Assembly (NCBI GenBank): GCA_949472775.1
Contig: CASWVG010000022.1
Location: forward strand, 1 to 39,639
Length of the DNA stretch: 39,639 nt
Direction: 5' to 3'
Origin: an uncultured Lachnospiraceae bacterium
GTDB lineage: Bacteria > Bacillota > Clostridia > Lachnospirales > Lachnospiraceae
A program made the translations under genes and the position numbers. Of this stretch, positions 8,590 to 17,308 are shown piece after piece. The notes beneath the pieces were generated by a model that was given only the letters and a program-made list of their open reading frames with translations, made no database searches and had not been told where the DNA came from. Within the stretch, counting starts at the first letter, position 1; each line of letters starts with the position of its first letter.

Positions 8590-11121
8590 TCATTTTTTAA
8601 GATAAATATCCAATCCAAATCCACGCACCAGATTAGAAACAGCAATCATTCCATCATACCGCTCTACAACCTCTCTCATAATCCAAAGACCAATACCTGT
8701 TCCCTCCGCTGGATTTTTACTGGTTTCACCAAGTTCAAAAATACGATTCTGTACATCCTTATATTTTTCATCAAGTCCAGGTCCATTATTCCACAAATTT
8801 AAATAAAAATACTCTTTCTCCTCTTGCAGCGTAATTTTCACCATTCGTTCAGGATTCTTCGTTTTCTCCAAAAAATATACCGAATTAAGAAGAAAATTAT
8901 TCAATATAACATATAAATCAGCATGAGCAATTGCGTATTTCTTTTCAAGATCTGTGTTATCACTCAATTCTACCAAAATATCTTTTGAGACAAGCAATTC
9001 TTCCCAAGCCTTGATTATCTTTGCAATCTCACTTCCCAAACAAACTTGTTGCAACTGAAGGTTTTGTTTCTGAGTCCCTTCCATTGCTACTTTCAGCCAT
9101 AATGCCAACATCTCATCTGTAGATTCCATTTTATCAATAATAATAAATGGATCATAAATAAATCCTGGTTGTAAATTTTCATTCTCAATCATATAATTTA
9201 CGCGGTGCCTAAGCTGCGATGCCCTAGATCCATAATGTGCCTGTATGCCTTTAAATTCGTGAAAAAACGTGTTTAAAATCAAACCGGAAGAACTGAGTAG
9301 CTGAAGAATCTGGTTTGCATTCAATACTTCTTTTACTTCTTGCATTAAGCTATAAACCGTTTCCTGATACTCTTGATCTGTATATTTTCCTTCTTGAATG
9401 TTACGCCTATCACAAGTATTCTCTACATTTTCCCCTTTCGAATCTTTACCATCTAACTCATAGGATGTTGCTTTTCTGCGCATTTCAATATTAGCAGAAG
9501 CATCTGCACGAATATTTGCGTCCACACCAAAAGTCTTTTCTATTTCTTTATGCCATTTAGCATATTCTCGATAAAATCCCTGTCTGTCTGTTTCAAAAAT
9601 ATGAATTGCTTCTTGAAGAATATCTACAAATATTTGATACTCATCATTTTGAGTCAGACCTTCCCGATTAGCCATATCATAAAGCGCCGGATTCAATTCA
9701 CGTCCAATTTGAACCTGACCAATTAGCTGATAAGCCAATACTTTCCAAGCTCCACTCTCACTTCCCACACCACCAGGACTATCTGCTTGACGCTTTCCCA
9801 ATTCTAACCAATCAAAATAGTTTCCAGTATCTCCATAAGGCCGTACCTTGAATTTGTCCCTATATATTTTTACTCCGGAAAATTTTGTAAGCAATTCCTT
9901 TCTGCTCTTTACCATAACCTTTTTAATAATTTCCGCATCACTTCCTTGATTTTTTACAAAGTATAATTCCGCCTCAAAAGGGCCTACATTTCGTATTTTT
10001 TCGGGATCATCTTTCAACACTTTTGTCATATCTCTAATAAATACAACTTCCTGCTCATATTGCTCACGTTGACATTTATCATTTTTGAAATATGGTCTTG
10101 ACCAAAATGAATCTAAACTCACTGTCCTTTTGAATTTTTTAAACTGTACATTTACCTTATGGACGTCAACTTCATTTCTTCCCAATTTAACAGAGAGCAT
10201 TTTCTCCCCATCAAACGAAACTTCTATTTTATAATCAAAATCTTTTACGCTTATAGATACATCCGCTGTTTCATAATCATATTCAGGAAAGTAACTATTA
10301 CAAACATAAACCTTAAAGGGATCTACTGTGCCAAGCGGATTAATACTTTTCAAATTAGTATTTACCTTTTCAAAAAGACGCATGGTCCACTCTTCCCGAA
10401 TTGGTGACAAAATAATTGTTGTTCCGCTCGTCCAGTCATACTTATCCGTAAAAGCCTCTTGAAATCTATTCCCTAAAATATTTTTCACGGTCTGACTATA
10501 TGTATCATCTATTTGGTTAAGCTCCGCCGTAATCTGATTAAGAAGCTTAGAATTCTCGAACTGTTCCCAGTTAATACGCCAATCAATCAACATATCTGTC
10601 TTACACCTTGTAAGCATACGAGAGGCTACAGATAATTTATCAAGTGCAAACCGTCCAATACCTTTTGCACCAGTTTTTATTCGTCCTTTTCCACTTGTAT
10701 AATTTACTTCTTTATCGCTTGTACCAATATACATCCATTTCGTTTTAACATCAGATACTGACATTCCCACCCCATTATCCGCCACAATAAGGCAATTATA
10801 TTTAGCAAAAATCTGACGTATTTTGTTAGTTTCCTCTTCTGCCAATTCTGTCTTTTTATGAAATTCGCCTTCCTTCGATTGATAGTAATACATCAAAACT
10901 CTTTTTCGATCTTCCTCCGATAAAATCCGTTGCAATTTATGTGCAGATATCTCAGTTGGTACATATGGAAAAGGCATATCAAACCAGACACATACACAAG
11001 AAGCATCTGCATCATACGCATTCTTAATTAATTCAATCAGAGCTCCGTCCCCATCTGCAATATTTTCTCTACCTATTAGTCTTGCTGCCTTCGCTCCGAC
11101 TTCAAAATTAATCTTTTCCAT
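8590..11121 (-). CDS. Dual GHKL protein: Hsp90/MutL-like ATPase fused to histidine-kinase transmitter
   Basis: Large soluble signalling ATPase of 843 residues. The N-terminal Hsp90/MutL-type GHKL domain has ALIELIKNAYDADA with catalytic-type E30 and Mg-binding N34, ADNGVGM (D115) and the lid glycines GAKGIGR (151-157). The middle contains a transducer-like segment with IYRDKFKVRPYG (419-430) and NREGL (485-489). The C-terminus is a histidine-kinase core: H-box FFHEFKG with candidate phospho-His H621, N-box NNFLLNSVYF (N746), G1 box NNGPG (778-782, with Asn in place of the usual Asp), F-box RIFELGETSK and G2 GTGIG (808-812). There are no membrane segments, so the signal is cytoplasmic. The ATG at 11121 is chosen because GGGAG lies 8 nt upstream, 5 nt after the methyltransferase stop; an upstream TTG would overlap it. 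The cognate receiver is the next gene. Confidence 0.88.
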   Translation of the reverse strand: MEKINFEVGAKAARLIGRENIADGDGALIELIKNAYDADASCVCVWFDMPFPYVPTEISAHKLQRILSEEDRKRVLMYYYQSKEGEFHKKTELAEEETNKIRQIFAKYNCLIVADNGVGMSVSDVKTKWMYIGTSDKEVNYTSGKGRIKTGAKGIGRFALDKLSVASRMLTRCKTDMLIDWRINWEQFENSKLLNQITAELNQIDDTYSQTVKNILGNRFQEAFTDKYDWTSGTTIILSPIREEWTMRLFEKVNTNLKSINPLGTVDPFKVYVCNSYFPEYDYETADVSISVKDFDYKIEVSFDGEKMLSVKLGRNEVDVHKVNVQFKKFKRTVSLDSFWSRPYFKNDKCQREQYEQEVVFIRDMTKVLKDDPEKIRNVGPFEAELYFVKNQGSDAEIIKKVMVKSRKELLTKFSGVKIYRDKFKVRPYGDTGNYFDWLELGKRQADSPGGVGSESGAWKVLAYQLIGQVQIGRELNPALYDMANREGLTQNDEYQIFVDILQEAIHIFETDRQGFYREYAKWHKEIEKTFGVDANIRADASANIEMRRKATSYELDGKDSKGENVENTCDRRNIQEGKYTDQEYQETVYSLMQEVKEVLNANQILQLLSSSGLILNTFFHEFKGIQAHYGSRASQLRHRVNYMIENENLQPGFIYDPFIIIDKMESTDEMLALWLKVAMEGTQKQNLQLQQVCLGSEIAKIIKAWEELLVSKDILVELSDNTDLEKKYAIAHADLYVILNNFLLNSVYFLEKTKNPERMVKITLQEEKEYFYLNLWNNGPGLDEKYKDVQNRIFELGETSKNPAEGTGIGLWIMREVVERYDGMIAVSNLVRGFGLDIYLKK

Positions 11122-11126
11122 ATGAA

Positions 11127-12542
11127 TCACTCCCAATCTTCAAATGTAAACTCTGCAATATCCTTTACCGTAAGGCGCCGTGATTTCCCCGTTGTAAATA
11201 TTCCAATCTGCTTCAAATAATCATAAAAATATTGACTCTCTAACACTTTTTGGGCCTGCAATAATGTATATTCACTATCTTTCGTCACAAAAAAACCTGC
11301 ATAGGGAATTACATCTGCATTTTCTAGAGTTATATTAACCTTTGATGATATTATTGATGGCATTACCAATTTCTCACTGTTTATTTTTGTAATTGCTTGA
11401 CTTCTCCCATATTCGAACCATAATGCATTTTTGTCAGCCGCCCTATTTTCCAACGCTTCTTTGTAACGTAACAAATGAATTGTCGTCTCAGGGAATTTTT
11501 CCCTAAACTCTTCTTCTTTATAACGACACAATTTCCCTTCTTTATAATAATAGGGGAAAATAATCGCCACATCATGTGATTTTTTCCCTCTTTTTTTACT
11601 CACCGCCGGCTTTACAATTTCAATCTCAACTTTATCTCCATTCGGTAATAAAAAAAACTTTTCATTTCTATCAAATTTCTCAAGTACAAAAGCTTTGTTA
11701 TACAAAGTCGCAATTGTATTATTTACTTTAAAATAATCACCAAATCGATATTTACCCTTAGAAGTACTTGTATCCAGAAATTTCCACTTATTTTCTAATA
11801 AAGTCTTTTCAATTTCTATTTCTTTTCCTGTTACTACATCAATATAGGAAAAATGCATACTAACTTGTTTCTCCAATAATAAAATTGTTGAAGAAGTAAC
11901 AGTTCCTGGAAATTTATTTTGATAAGTATAATCATATATCTTTGTTACATAGGGTTTTATATATTTTCTCAAATCGCTTGCAAATACATTCTTGTAAATA
12001 CTATATGGAATTATGTATGCCATTTTACCTCTTTCTTCCAGGTCCATAATACTTTTTTCAATAAATGGATAATAATAATCAAATTTACCTTTTCTGCAAC
12101 TTGTAAATTGACTTTTTAAATAAGTCCGATCTTTCTCTTCAATATCTCGATATACAATATACGGAGGGTTACCTATAACAAAATGAAATTGCCTTCTTAT
12201 CTTTAATCTTAAATAGTCTCCTTCTATAATATCCCAATTTACATTTTTAATCCCAAACTCTTCCGATACTAAATCAAGGTTTTTTCTGCACTGTATTACA
12301 TTAATATGTTCCAACTCTATTCCGCAAATATCTATTTCCAGACCTCTTTTAATCTCCTTTGTTGTTAATTGCATTCTTTGACATGATAAAATATATCTTT
12401 TCACTATTTCTACCAATATTTTTCCATTTCCACAAGAATTTTCTAATATACTTTTACCATATAAATTATCTTTATATCCAATTACATCCAACAATTCATT
12501 AACATATTTAGTTGGTGTAAATATCTTACAATTATTCGCCAT
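11127..12542 (-). CDS. Adenine-specific DNA methyltransferase, Eco57I/TaqI-like
   Basis: Predicted N6-adenine DNA methyltransferase of 471 residues. The N-terminal half shows SAM-binding motif I as ILENSCGNGKIL (32-43), the acidic motif II region GIELEHI and the catalytic motif IV NPPY (125-128), in the order of γ-class enzymes. The C-terminal half resembles the target-recognition domain of TaqI/Eco57I-type proteins (FLLPNGDKVEIE..., HLLRYKEALENR, WFEYGRSQ, VMPSII). There is no fused nuclease domain, unlike type IIG enzymes, so cleavage would need another protein such as the HNH gene downstream. The ATG at 12542 follows AGAGG with 8-nt spacing. It is the first gene of the cassette. It may protect self DNA or mark a site; specificity is unknown. 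Confidence 0.9.
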   Translation of the reverse strand: MANNCKIFTPTKYVNELLDVIGYKDNLYGKSILENSCGNGKILVEIVKRYILSCQRMQLTTKEIKRGLEIDICGIELEHINVIQCRKNLDLVSEEFGIKNVNWDIIEGDYLRLKIRRQFHFVIGNPPYIVYRDIEEKDRTYLKSQFTSCRKGKFDYYYPFIEKSIMDLEERGKMAYIIPYSIYKNVFASDLRKYIKPYVTKIYDYTYQNKFPGTVTSSTILLLEKQVSMHFSYIDVVTGKEIEIEKTLLENKWKFLDTSTSKGKYRFGDYFKVNNTIATLYNKAFVLEKFDRNEKFFLLPNGDKVEIEIVKPAVSKKRGKKSHDVAIIFPYYYKEGKLCRYKEEEFREKFPETTIHLLRYKEALENRAADKNALWFEYGRSQAITKINSEKLVMPSIISSKVNITLENADVIPYAGFFVTKDSEYTLLQAQKVLESQYFYDYLKQIGIFTTGKSRRLTVKDIAEFTFEDWE

Positions 12543-13439
12543 CTTATTTACCTCTGAGGATATATTGCCAGTCTATTTTCGTGTTTCTCCACATTTTATC
12601 TACCTCATAACCGCTTACTTAACTCCATACTTCTCTCAAAAGCATACCTATCTAAATGCAAAAATCTATTCCAAATATTTTAGAAACAAGTCATCTATAT
12701 CAACTCACAGCATTGCTCCCGCTTTTTACTAACTATGTTTATTATATCTTTTTAATAAACTTCTTTCAATCACTTGTATTTATGTAAATATGTCTGATAA
12801 TCAGAAAATGCATGTGCGTTTTCTTTTTGCTTATATGAAGTATGCACTTCGTTTCCCGTCTCAAAATGTCATTATAGATATTTGTTCTATCTTCTACACA
12901 ATCTATATCCTCATACTTTACAGACATAGAATCGGTCACCATCTTCACATCATACACCGGCAAGGCCAATCTCGGATCATACAACTAACAAAAATGCTTC
13001 GCTTCATTAATATGCTACTTTTCATACTATTAAGCAAATATATCTGATTCACCATAATTAAAATTATCTACAGTAATCTCTGCTCTCCATTTTTTTACTT
13101 TGTCTAGTCTTTTACTTTCTGTGTCCGATAAACCTATTTATTAGGAAAATCTTTTTCAGTGCACACTACTTCTGATACCACTGGAATAATAGTTGTTTTT
13201 CCGAAATTTTTAATACATTTTCATTTGTTTCCAATTATTTTCTAATTTTCTTAAATCTCATGTTATTAATTAAGGTCATTTAATTATACTAATATCTACT
13301 AAAAGAAAACACAGATTCGATTTCTGCGCAAGGTTTCACCCATTCATAATGCACAAAAAATTTCAGCCATACCAAGTAAGCCAAATATCTCTTATATTTT
13401 CATCTCTAATTCAAATTTATTATAAGACATACAAAGCAA
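12543..13439. other. AT-rich region upstream of the cassette with decayed coding sequence
   Basis: About 900 bases without an intact gene between hsdS and the methyltransferase. The minus strand holds protein-like stretches broken by stops (listed separately at 12766-13136). The methyltransferase promoter must lie here; candidate -10 boxes exist (GATAAAAT near 12605), but no -35/-10 pair is convincing. Composition is clearly more AT-rich than the hsdM or Fic genes. Confidence 0.5.
12766..13136 (-). pseudogene. Decayed gene remnant(s), family not recognised
   Basis: Reading the minus strand, 13136 to about 13035 gives an open stretch containing TESKRLDKVKKWRAEITVDN and ending GESDIFA followed by a stop. 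After a short interruption, NEAKHFC, a stop, and LYDPRLALPVYDVKMVTDSM continue into KYEDIDCVEDRTNIYNDILR until 12766. The amino-acid composition is protein-like, unlike the surrounding AT-rich noise, but stops interrupt it in two places. It could be one degraded gene or two. No known domain was recognised. Confidence 0.4.
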
Positions 13440-14552
13440 TCACATAAAATATTGTTGCATCTTGCTATCAAATAAGATCTGCATCTTTTCCAAACGTTTA
13501 TGAGCCACAGTTTTCATTCTCCCAACTTGTTGAACCAAAACAGCAAAATCATTTTGAAGAGTTATTGGTGGAACATATATAATAGTTGCATTTATTTTAG
13601 AAAGAAGTAAATTGGGCTGGGCCGAAGCGCTATCAACCTTGTATAATTCATCATTAACTTTGTAACACCATTTCAAAAACACTGGATTCAATACATTTTT
13701 TTCAGTTTTTATTAACGCAACACTCTTTTGCAAAAGCGTATGTTCTGTTCGATCATCCGTTGCAATCACAGATTTTCCAATTGTAGCACCCGTGTTTACA
13801 ATTAAAAAATCTCCCTTTTCGACATTACATCGTTTATAATCCTTTTCAAATTCTTCAATACTTATTTCAGGAGCTGTATCATAATGCACTTCATCATCAT
13901 ATATTTCACGCGCTCCAACAAAATACCTTTTAGTTCCTTCTTTAACAACACATCCTCCATGTTTTCCATCGGTAATCTTCCTACAAAGATTTTTTAATGT
14001 ATTTTGGGGAAATTGACCCGCCGGTTTTTCTAACGTCCCAAACATCTCAACGAATTGAGATTTAATTAAATCATCAAATCTGTCTATTTGTTTTTGTTGC
14101 TGTTCAATAAGTATGTGCACCTTATTCAGTATTTTAACTATAGTTTTCTGTTCTTCAAGTGGCCTTAATGGAATAAGCATTTTCCGCATTGCCGCCTGAG
14201 TAAGTTTCATCCGAGTTGCCCCATTAACCATTCCACCCACTTTATAAAACATCAACGAATAGCATAAATAATCTACGTTTATACATTTCTTAGGTCTTAA
14301 AACATGTGCATGATTATTAACCCAGCATTTCCCCGATACTTTATATGCTATAGGCCTCTTTTTTGATCCAAAGTTTCCCCCGTCTTCAGCAAGCAATACT
14401 AACTCCTCATCAAAAATATAATCTGCAACATAATCTTGAAGCCCATTTGCCCCATAATATGGATATGGCCCTTTTTTTCTATTCTTACCAGTAATAGGTA
14501 TCCTCATCGAATCCAATATTTCACAACACTCTTCTAATAACACTATTTCCAT
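13440..14552 (-). CDS. hsdS: Type I restriction enzyme specificity subunit
   Basis: DNA-recognition subunit of the type I enzyme, 370 residues from the ATG at 14552. It has the usual two half-repeats, each a target-recognition domain followed by a helical spacer. TRD1 ends at the conserved LIPLRPLEEQKTIVKILNKV, followed by the coiled spacer ending DDLIKSQFVEMFG. TRD2 includes GDFLIVNTGATIGKS, ending PPITLQNDFAVLVQQVGRM and the second spacer QILFDSKMQQYFM. The ATG at 14552 has GGGGGTTAAT in front and lies inside the end of hsdM (32-nt overlap), so translation is coupled; the frame is open further upstream but only within hsdM. Codon use becomes AT-rich here relative to hsdM, as is common for exchanged hsdS genes. 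Confidence 0.95.
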   Translation of the reverse strand: MEIVLLEECCEILDSMRIPITGKNRKKGPYPYYGANGLQDYVADYIFDEELVLLAEDGGNFGSKKRPIAYKVSGKCWVNNHAHVLRPKKCINVDYLCYSLMFYKVGGMVNGATRMKLTQAAMRKMLIPLRPLEEQKTIVKILNKVHILIEQQQKQIDRFDDLIKSQFVEMFGTLEKPAGQFPQNTLKNLCRKITDGKHGGCVVKEGTKRYFVGAREIYDDEVHYDTAPEISIEEFEKDYKRCNVEKGDFLIVNTGATIGKSVIATDDRTEHTLLQKSVALIKTEKNVLNPVFLKWCYKVNDELYKVDSASAQPNLLLSKINATIIYVPPITLQNDFAVLVQQVGRMKTVAHKRLEKMQILFDSKMQQYFM

Positions 14553-16065
14553 TATTAACCCCCGTCTCCGCCAGCAGCTCCTTAAGTTCTTCCAGCTCCG
14601 CTCCGATCTGCCTGTCCAGTTCAAATATCTGCTCCAGTATTTCCTCTGCCGGCGGGTATTCTACCGGCACATATTCCATCCTTTTATATTTGTTGACAGA
14701 CAGATCATATTCATTATCCACAATCTCCTGCTTCGACACAAAGAATGACTTTTCCGTTCTCTCTCTCTCTTTCTCCCATTCCCGGTTATGAAAGCGTTCT
14801 ATGATGTCAGGAATATCATTTTCGTTTACAGGGCTTCTCTTATCGTCAAGGCTGAACCCGTCCGCCTGCATATCATAGAACCATACCTGATCTGTCCCCC
14901 CATGATTGGTCTTTGTGAATATAAGAATCCCCGTAGAAACACCTGCATAGGGCTTAAACACCCCGGACGGCATGGAAATCACGGCTTCCAGTCTTTGATT
15001 TTCCAACAGTTCTCTTCTGATATCCTTATGCGCTTTGGATGAGCCAAACAGCACACCGTCAGGAACGATGCAGGCACATCTTCCTCCCACTTTCATCATC
15101 CTTACAAACAACGCCAGAAACAGCAGCTCTGTTTTCTTTGTTTTACATACTTTGAGCAAATCCCCGGACACGGCTTCCGCATCCAGACTTCCCTTAAACG
15201 GCGGATTGGCTAATATCAGGGAATATTTGTCCTTGTCGGCATTTTGCTCTGACAGACTGTCCCTGTACTCGATAAAAGGGTTTTCCACCCCGTGTGTCAT
15301 CATATTCATTGCACCAATGCGCAGCATGGTTCTATCCATATCATATCCATGAAACATGCCGCTCATATAATGATCCCTTTTTTCTTTATCGTAAAAAATT
15401 TCTTCTTTACGCCGTTCCTTCAGATATTCTCCTGCCGCAACAAGAAATCCCGAAGTTCCGCATGCCGGATCACATATCATATCATCGGCGGAAGGTTCCA
15501 TCAGTTCCACCATCATACGGATAATATGCCTTGGTGTGCGAAATTGTCCATTCAACCCGGATTGCGCAATCTTAGAGAGCAGGTATTCATACACATCCCC
15601 TCTGATATCCAGCTCTTTCGCCTGCTCCATCAACAAAAAAATATCATCCAGCGCATCCACTACCTTAGACAACAGAAGCGGTGTCGGCACCTTAAAAATA
15701 GCGTCATCCATATACTTTGAATATGCGCTGTCCTTATCTCCATGCAGATTTTTAATAAACGGAAATACCCATTCCTGCATAACCGAATACATTCTCTGTG
15801 CCGGAAAATCATGGAACACAGACCATTTCAAATTTCTGCCATCCTGCTCTCTTTCTCCCACCTTAATCTTCCCGGCAAAAATACTCTGAAAGGGCAGTCC
15901 GAGCATAATGCTCTCTTTTTCCCGCATGGTATCCGAAACATCCAAATCGTGTATAAATATCAAATAGGTGACCTGCTCAATCACTTCCAGCGGATTCACA
16001 AGGCCGCCTGCCGCAAACGCATCCCAAAGAGCATCTATTTTATTTCTTAACTCACCTGTAACCAT
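14521..16065 (-). CDS. hsdM: Type I restriction enzyme methyltransferase subunit
   Basis: SAM-dependent N6-adenine methyltransferase of the type I complex, 514 residues. The N-terminal helical HsdM_N domain (about 5-145) precedes the catalytic domain with motif I DPACGTSGF (199-207) and motif IV NPPF (287-290). The end YDLSVNKYKRMEYVPVEYPP followed by a coiled tail is typical for contact with HsdS. The ATG at 16065 overlaps the Fic stop by one base (TGATG) with GAGGAG upstream, so it is translationally coupled to Fic; the GTG one codon earlier is less likely. With HsdS and HsdR it completes a type I system. Confidence 0.97.
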   Translation of the reverse strand: MVTGELRNKIDALWDAFAAGGLVNPLEVIEQVTYLIFIHDLDVSDTMREKESIMLGLPFQSIFAGKIKVGEREQDGRNLKWSVFHDFPAQRMYSVMQEWVFPFIKNLHGDKDSAYSKYMDDAIFKVPTPLLLSKVVDALDDIFLLMEQAKELDIRGDVYEYLLSKIAQSGLNGQFRTPRHIIRMMVELMEPSADDMICDPACGTSGFLVAAGEYLKERRKEEIFYDKEKRDHYMSGMFHGYDMDRTMLRIGAMNMMTHGVENPFIEYRDSLSEQNADKDKYSLILANPPFKGSLDAEAVSGDLLKVCKTKKTELLFLALFVRMMKVGGRCACIVPDGVLFGSSKAHKDIRRELLENQRLEAVISMPSGVFKPYAGVSTGILIFTKTNHGGTDQVWFYDMQADGFSLDDKRSPVNENDIPDIIERFHNREWEKERERTEKSFFVSKQEIVDNEYDLSVNKYKRMEYVPVEYPPAEEILEQIFELDRQIGAELEELKELLAETGVNNGNSVIRRVL

Positions 16066-17141
16066 CACTCCTCATCCTCCCAGTTCCATTTGTATTTGGT
16101 ATATCTGCCGCCGCCTATTTTAAGAATCCTTCCATCTTTCACCAAATCATTCAATGTCCGCTGTACCGTGGTCTGACTGATATCCGAAAATAGCTGTACC
16201 AGTTCCTTTTTCGTCACCATCCCGATGCGATTCCTTATTTCTTCTGCAATTCTGTCTGGTTTTGACATCCTATGCCGGGTAACCATTTTTGTCCTTTCAA
16301 AAAATTCTCTGTAAGCCGCCACAATCACGCCAAACATATACTTTACAAATGGTTCGTAGTCGTTTCTTCCTTCATGCCAGTCTGCCGAACTGTCCGCCAG
16401 CGCCTCATAGTAAGTTTCTTTAGACTGTTCGATCAATTTTTCTATGCTGATATATTTTCCCACAAAATATCCCGCTCTGTACAACAGGAGCAGCGTCAGC
16501 AATCTGCTCATCCTCCCATTCCCATCTCTAAAAGGATGAATGCACAGAAAATCCAAAACAAACATAGGAATAATCAGCAGTAAATCTGCCTGTCCTTCCT
16601 CCTCAATTTTTCTATACGCCTCGCACAACCGTTCCACCGAATCCTGCGTTTCCCATGCCGGAACGGGCTGAAATCTCACCGTTTTATTTCCCGCTTCATC
16701 CTGTTCCTCTATCACATTGTCAACCGCCTTGTAGTTTCCACCTACAGCTACGCCTTCAAACTTATACAAGTCTCTGTGCAATTGTAAAACAAATGCAGAT
16801 TTTATTGGAATATGCGCATAGTTCTCATGGATTGTATTTAATACATCCCGGTAGCCTGCAATTTCCCTTTCGCTCCTTGATCTGGGTTTCGTCTTATCTA
16901 AAACCAATTTCCTAAGCTGCTCATCAGACGTGTATATCCCTTCAATTCTGTTGGAACTTTCAGTACTCTGTATTCTCGCAATCTGCACCAAGTCTTCCAA
17001 AACATCCGCATATCTGTCCGCTATCAGACGTTGTTCTCCCCTAAACTCGTGTATTGCAGTTAAATACCCTACGATCTCGGGTGTCAGCAGACTCTGCCAT
17101 TTATCCCCGTACGCATAATCTCTCAACCGGCGCTCCTCCAC
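16065..17141 (-). CDS. Fic family protein with C-terminal winged helix
   Basis: Predicted AMP-transferase (or related nucleotidyl transferase) of 358 residues. The catalytic Fic motif HPFRDGNGRMSRL is complete at 202-214 (H202). An N-terminal inhibitory helix carries S63-x3-E67-G68 (SSNRIEG), the class II auto-inhibition pattern where Glu blocks ATP binding. The C-terminal 70 residues form a winged helix (VTKKELVQLFSDISQTTVQRTLNDLVKDG), implying DNA binding. It is the first gene of the fic-hsdM-hsdS operon, one-base overlap with hsdM, and is read from a 17-bp-spaced promoter next to a perfect 12-bp dyad. A role as autoregulator of the restriction operon is inferred, not shown. Confidence 0.94.
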   Translation of the reverse strand: MEERRLRDYAYGDKWQSLLTPEIVGYLTAIHEFRGEQRLIADRYADVLEDLVQIARIQSTESSNRIEGIYTSDEQLRKLVLDKTKPRSRSEREIAGYRDVLNTIHENYAHIPIKSAFVLQLHRDLYKFEGVAVGGNYKAVDNVIEEQDEAGNKTVRFQPVPAWETQDSVERLCEAYRKIEEEGQADLLLIIPMFVLDFLCIHPFRDGNGRMSRLLTLLLLYRAGYFVGKYISIEKLIEQSKETYYEALADSSADWHEGRNDYEPFVKYMFGVIVAAYREFFERTKMVTRHRMSKPDRIAEEIRNRIGMVTKKELVQLFSDISQTTVQRTLNDLVKDGRILKIGGGRYTKYKWNWEDEE

Positions 17142-17172
17142 AGCATCTATTTTACAAACAATTTATGGTATT

Positions 17173-17201
17173 ATTTTATCTGATAATTACGTCAAAGTCA
17201 A
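17173..17201 (-). promoter_or_regulatory. Promoter of the fic-hsdMS operon
   Basis: On the minus strand TTGACT (complement of 17196-17201) and TAAAAT (complement of 17173-17178) are 17 bp apart, about 30 bp upstream of the Fic ATG. Confidence 0.75.
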
Positions 17202-17202
17202 C

Positions 17203-17240
17203 TTTAATTTAGTCCCAAATCAAAAAATGACTAAATTAAA
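17203..17240. promoter_or_regulatory. Perfect 12-bp dyad adjoining the fic promoter
   Basis: TTTAATTTAGTC (17203-17214) and GACTAAATTAAA (17229-17240) are exact reverse complements separated by 14 bp. The dyad starts one base beyond the -35 box of the fic-hsdMS promoter. It looks like a binding site for a dimer or two dimers, perhaps the winged helix of the Fic protein. Confidence 0.65.
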
Positions 17241-17267
17241 CATTGGAAAGATAAAATTAAATTGAGT

Positions 17268-17300
17268 AAAAAGGAAATGCTCTGCCAAACTGACAGAGCA
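17268..17300 (-). terminator. Intrinsic terminator of the ABC transporter operon
   Basis: TGCTCTG (17278-17284) and CAGAGCA (17294-17300) form a stem, extended by GGA/TCC pairs, and on the minus strand a T-rich run (complement of 17268-17272) follows. It lies just after the permease stop at 17309. Confidence 0.85.
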
Positions 17301-17308
17301 TCCTTTCC

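Noticed and set aside
7257..12542. Identity with Detocs or BREX
   Set aside because: Detocs has TPR-type kinase and a nucleosidase effector fused to the receiver; BREX has PglZ and BrxC-type ATPase. Neither set is present.
11127..12542. Type IIG restriction-modification fusion
   Set aside because: The N-terminus starts directly with the methyltransferase fold; there is no room for a nuclease domain and no PD-(D/E)xK motif.
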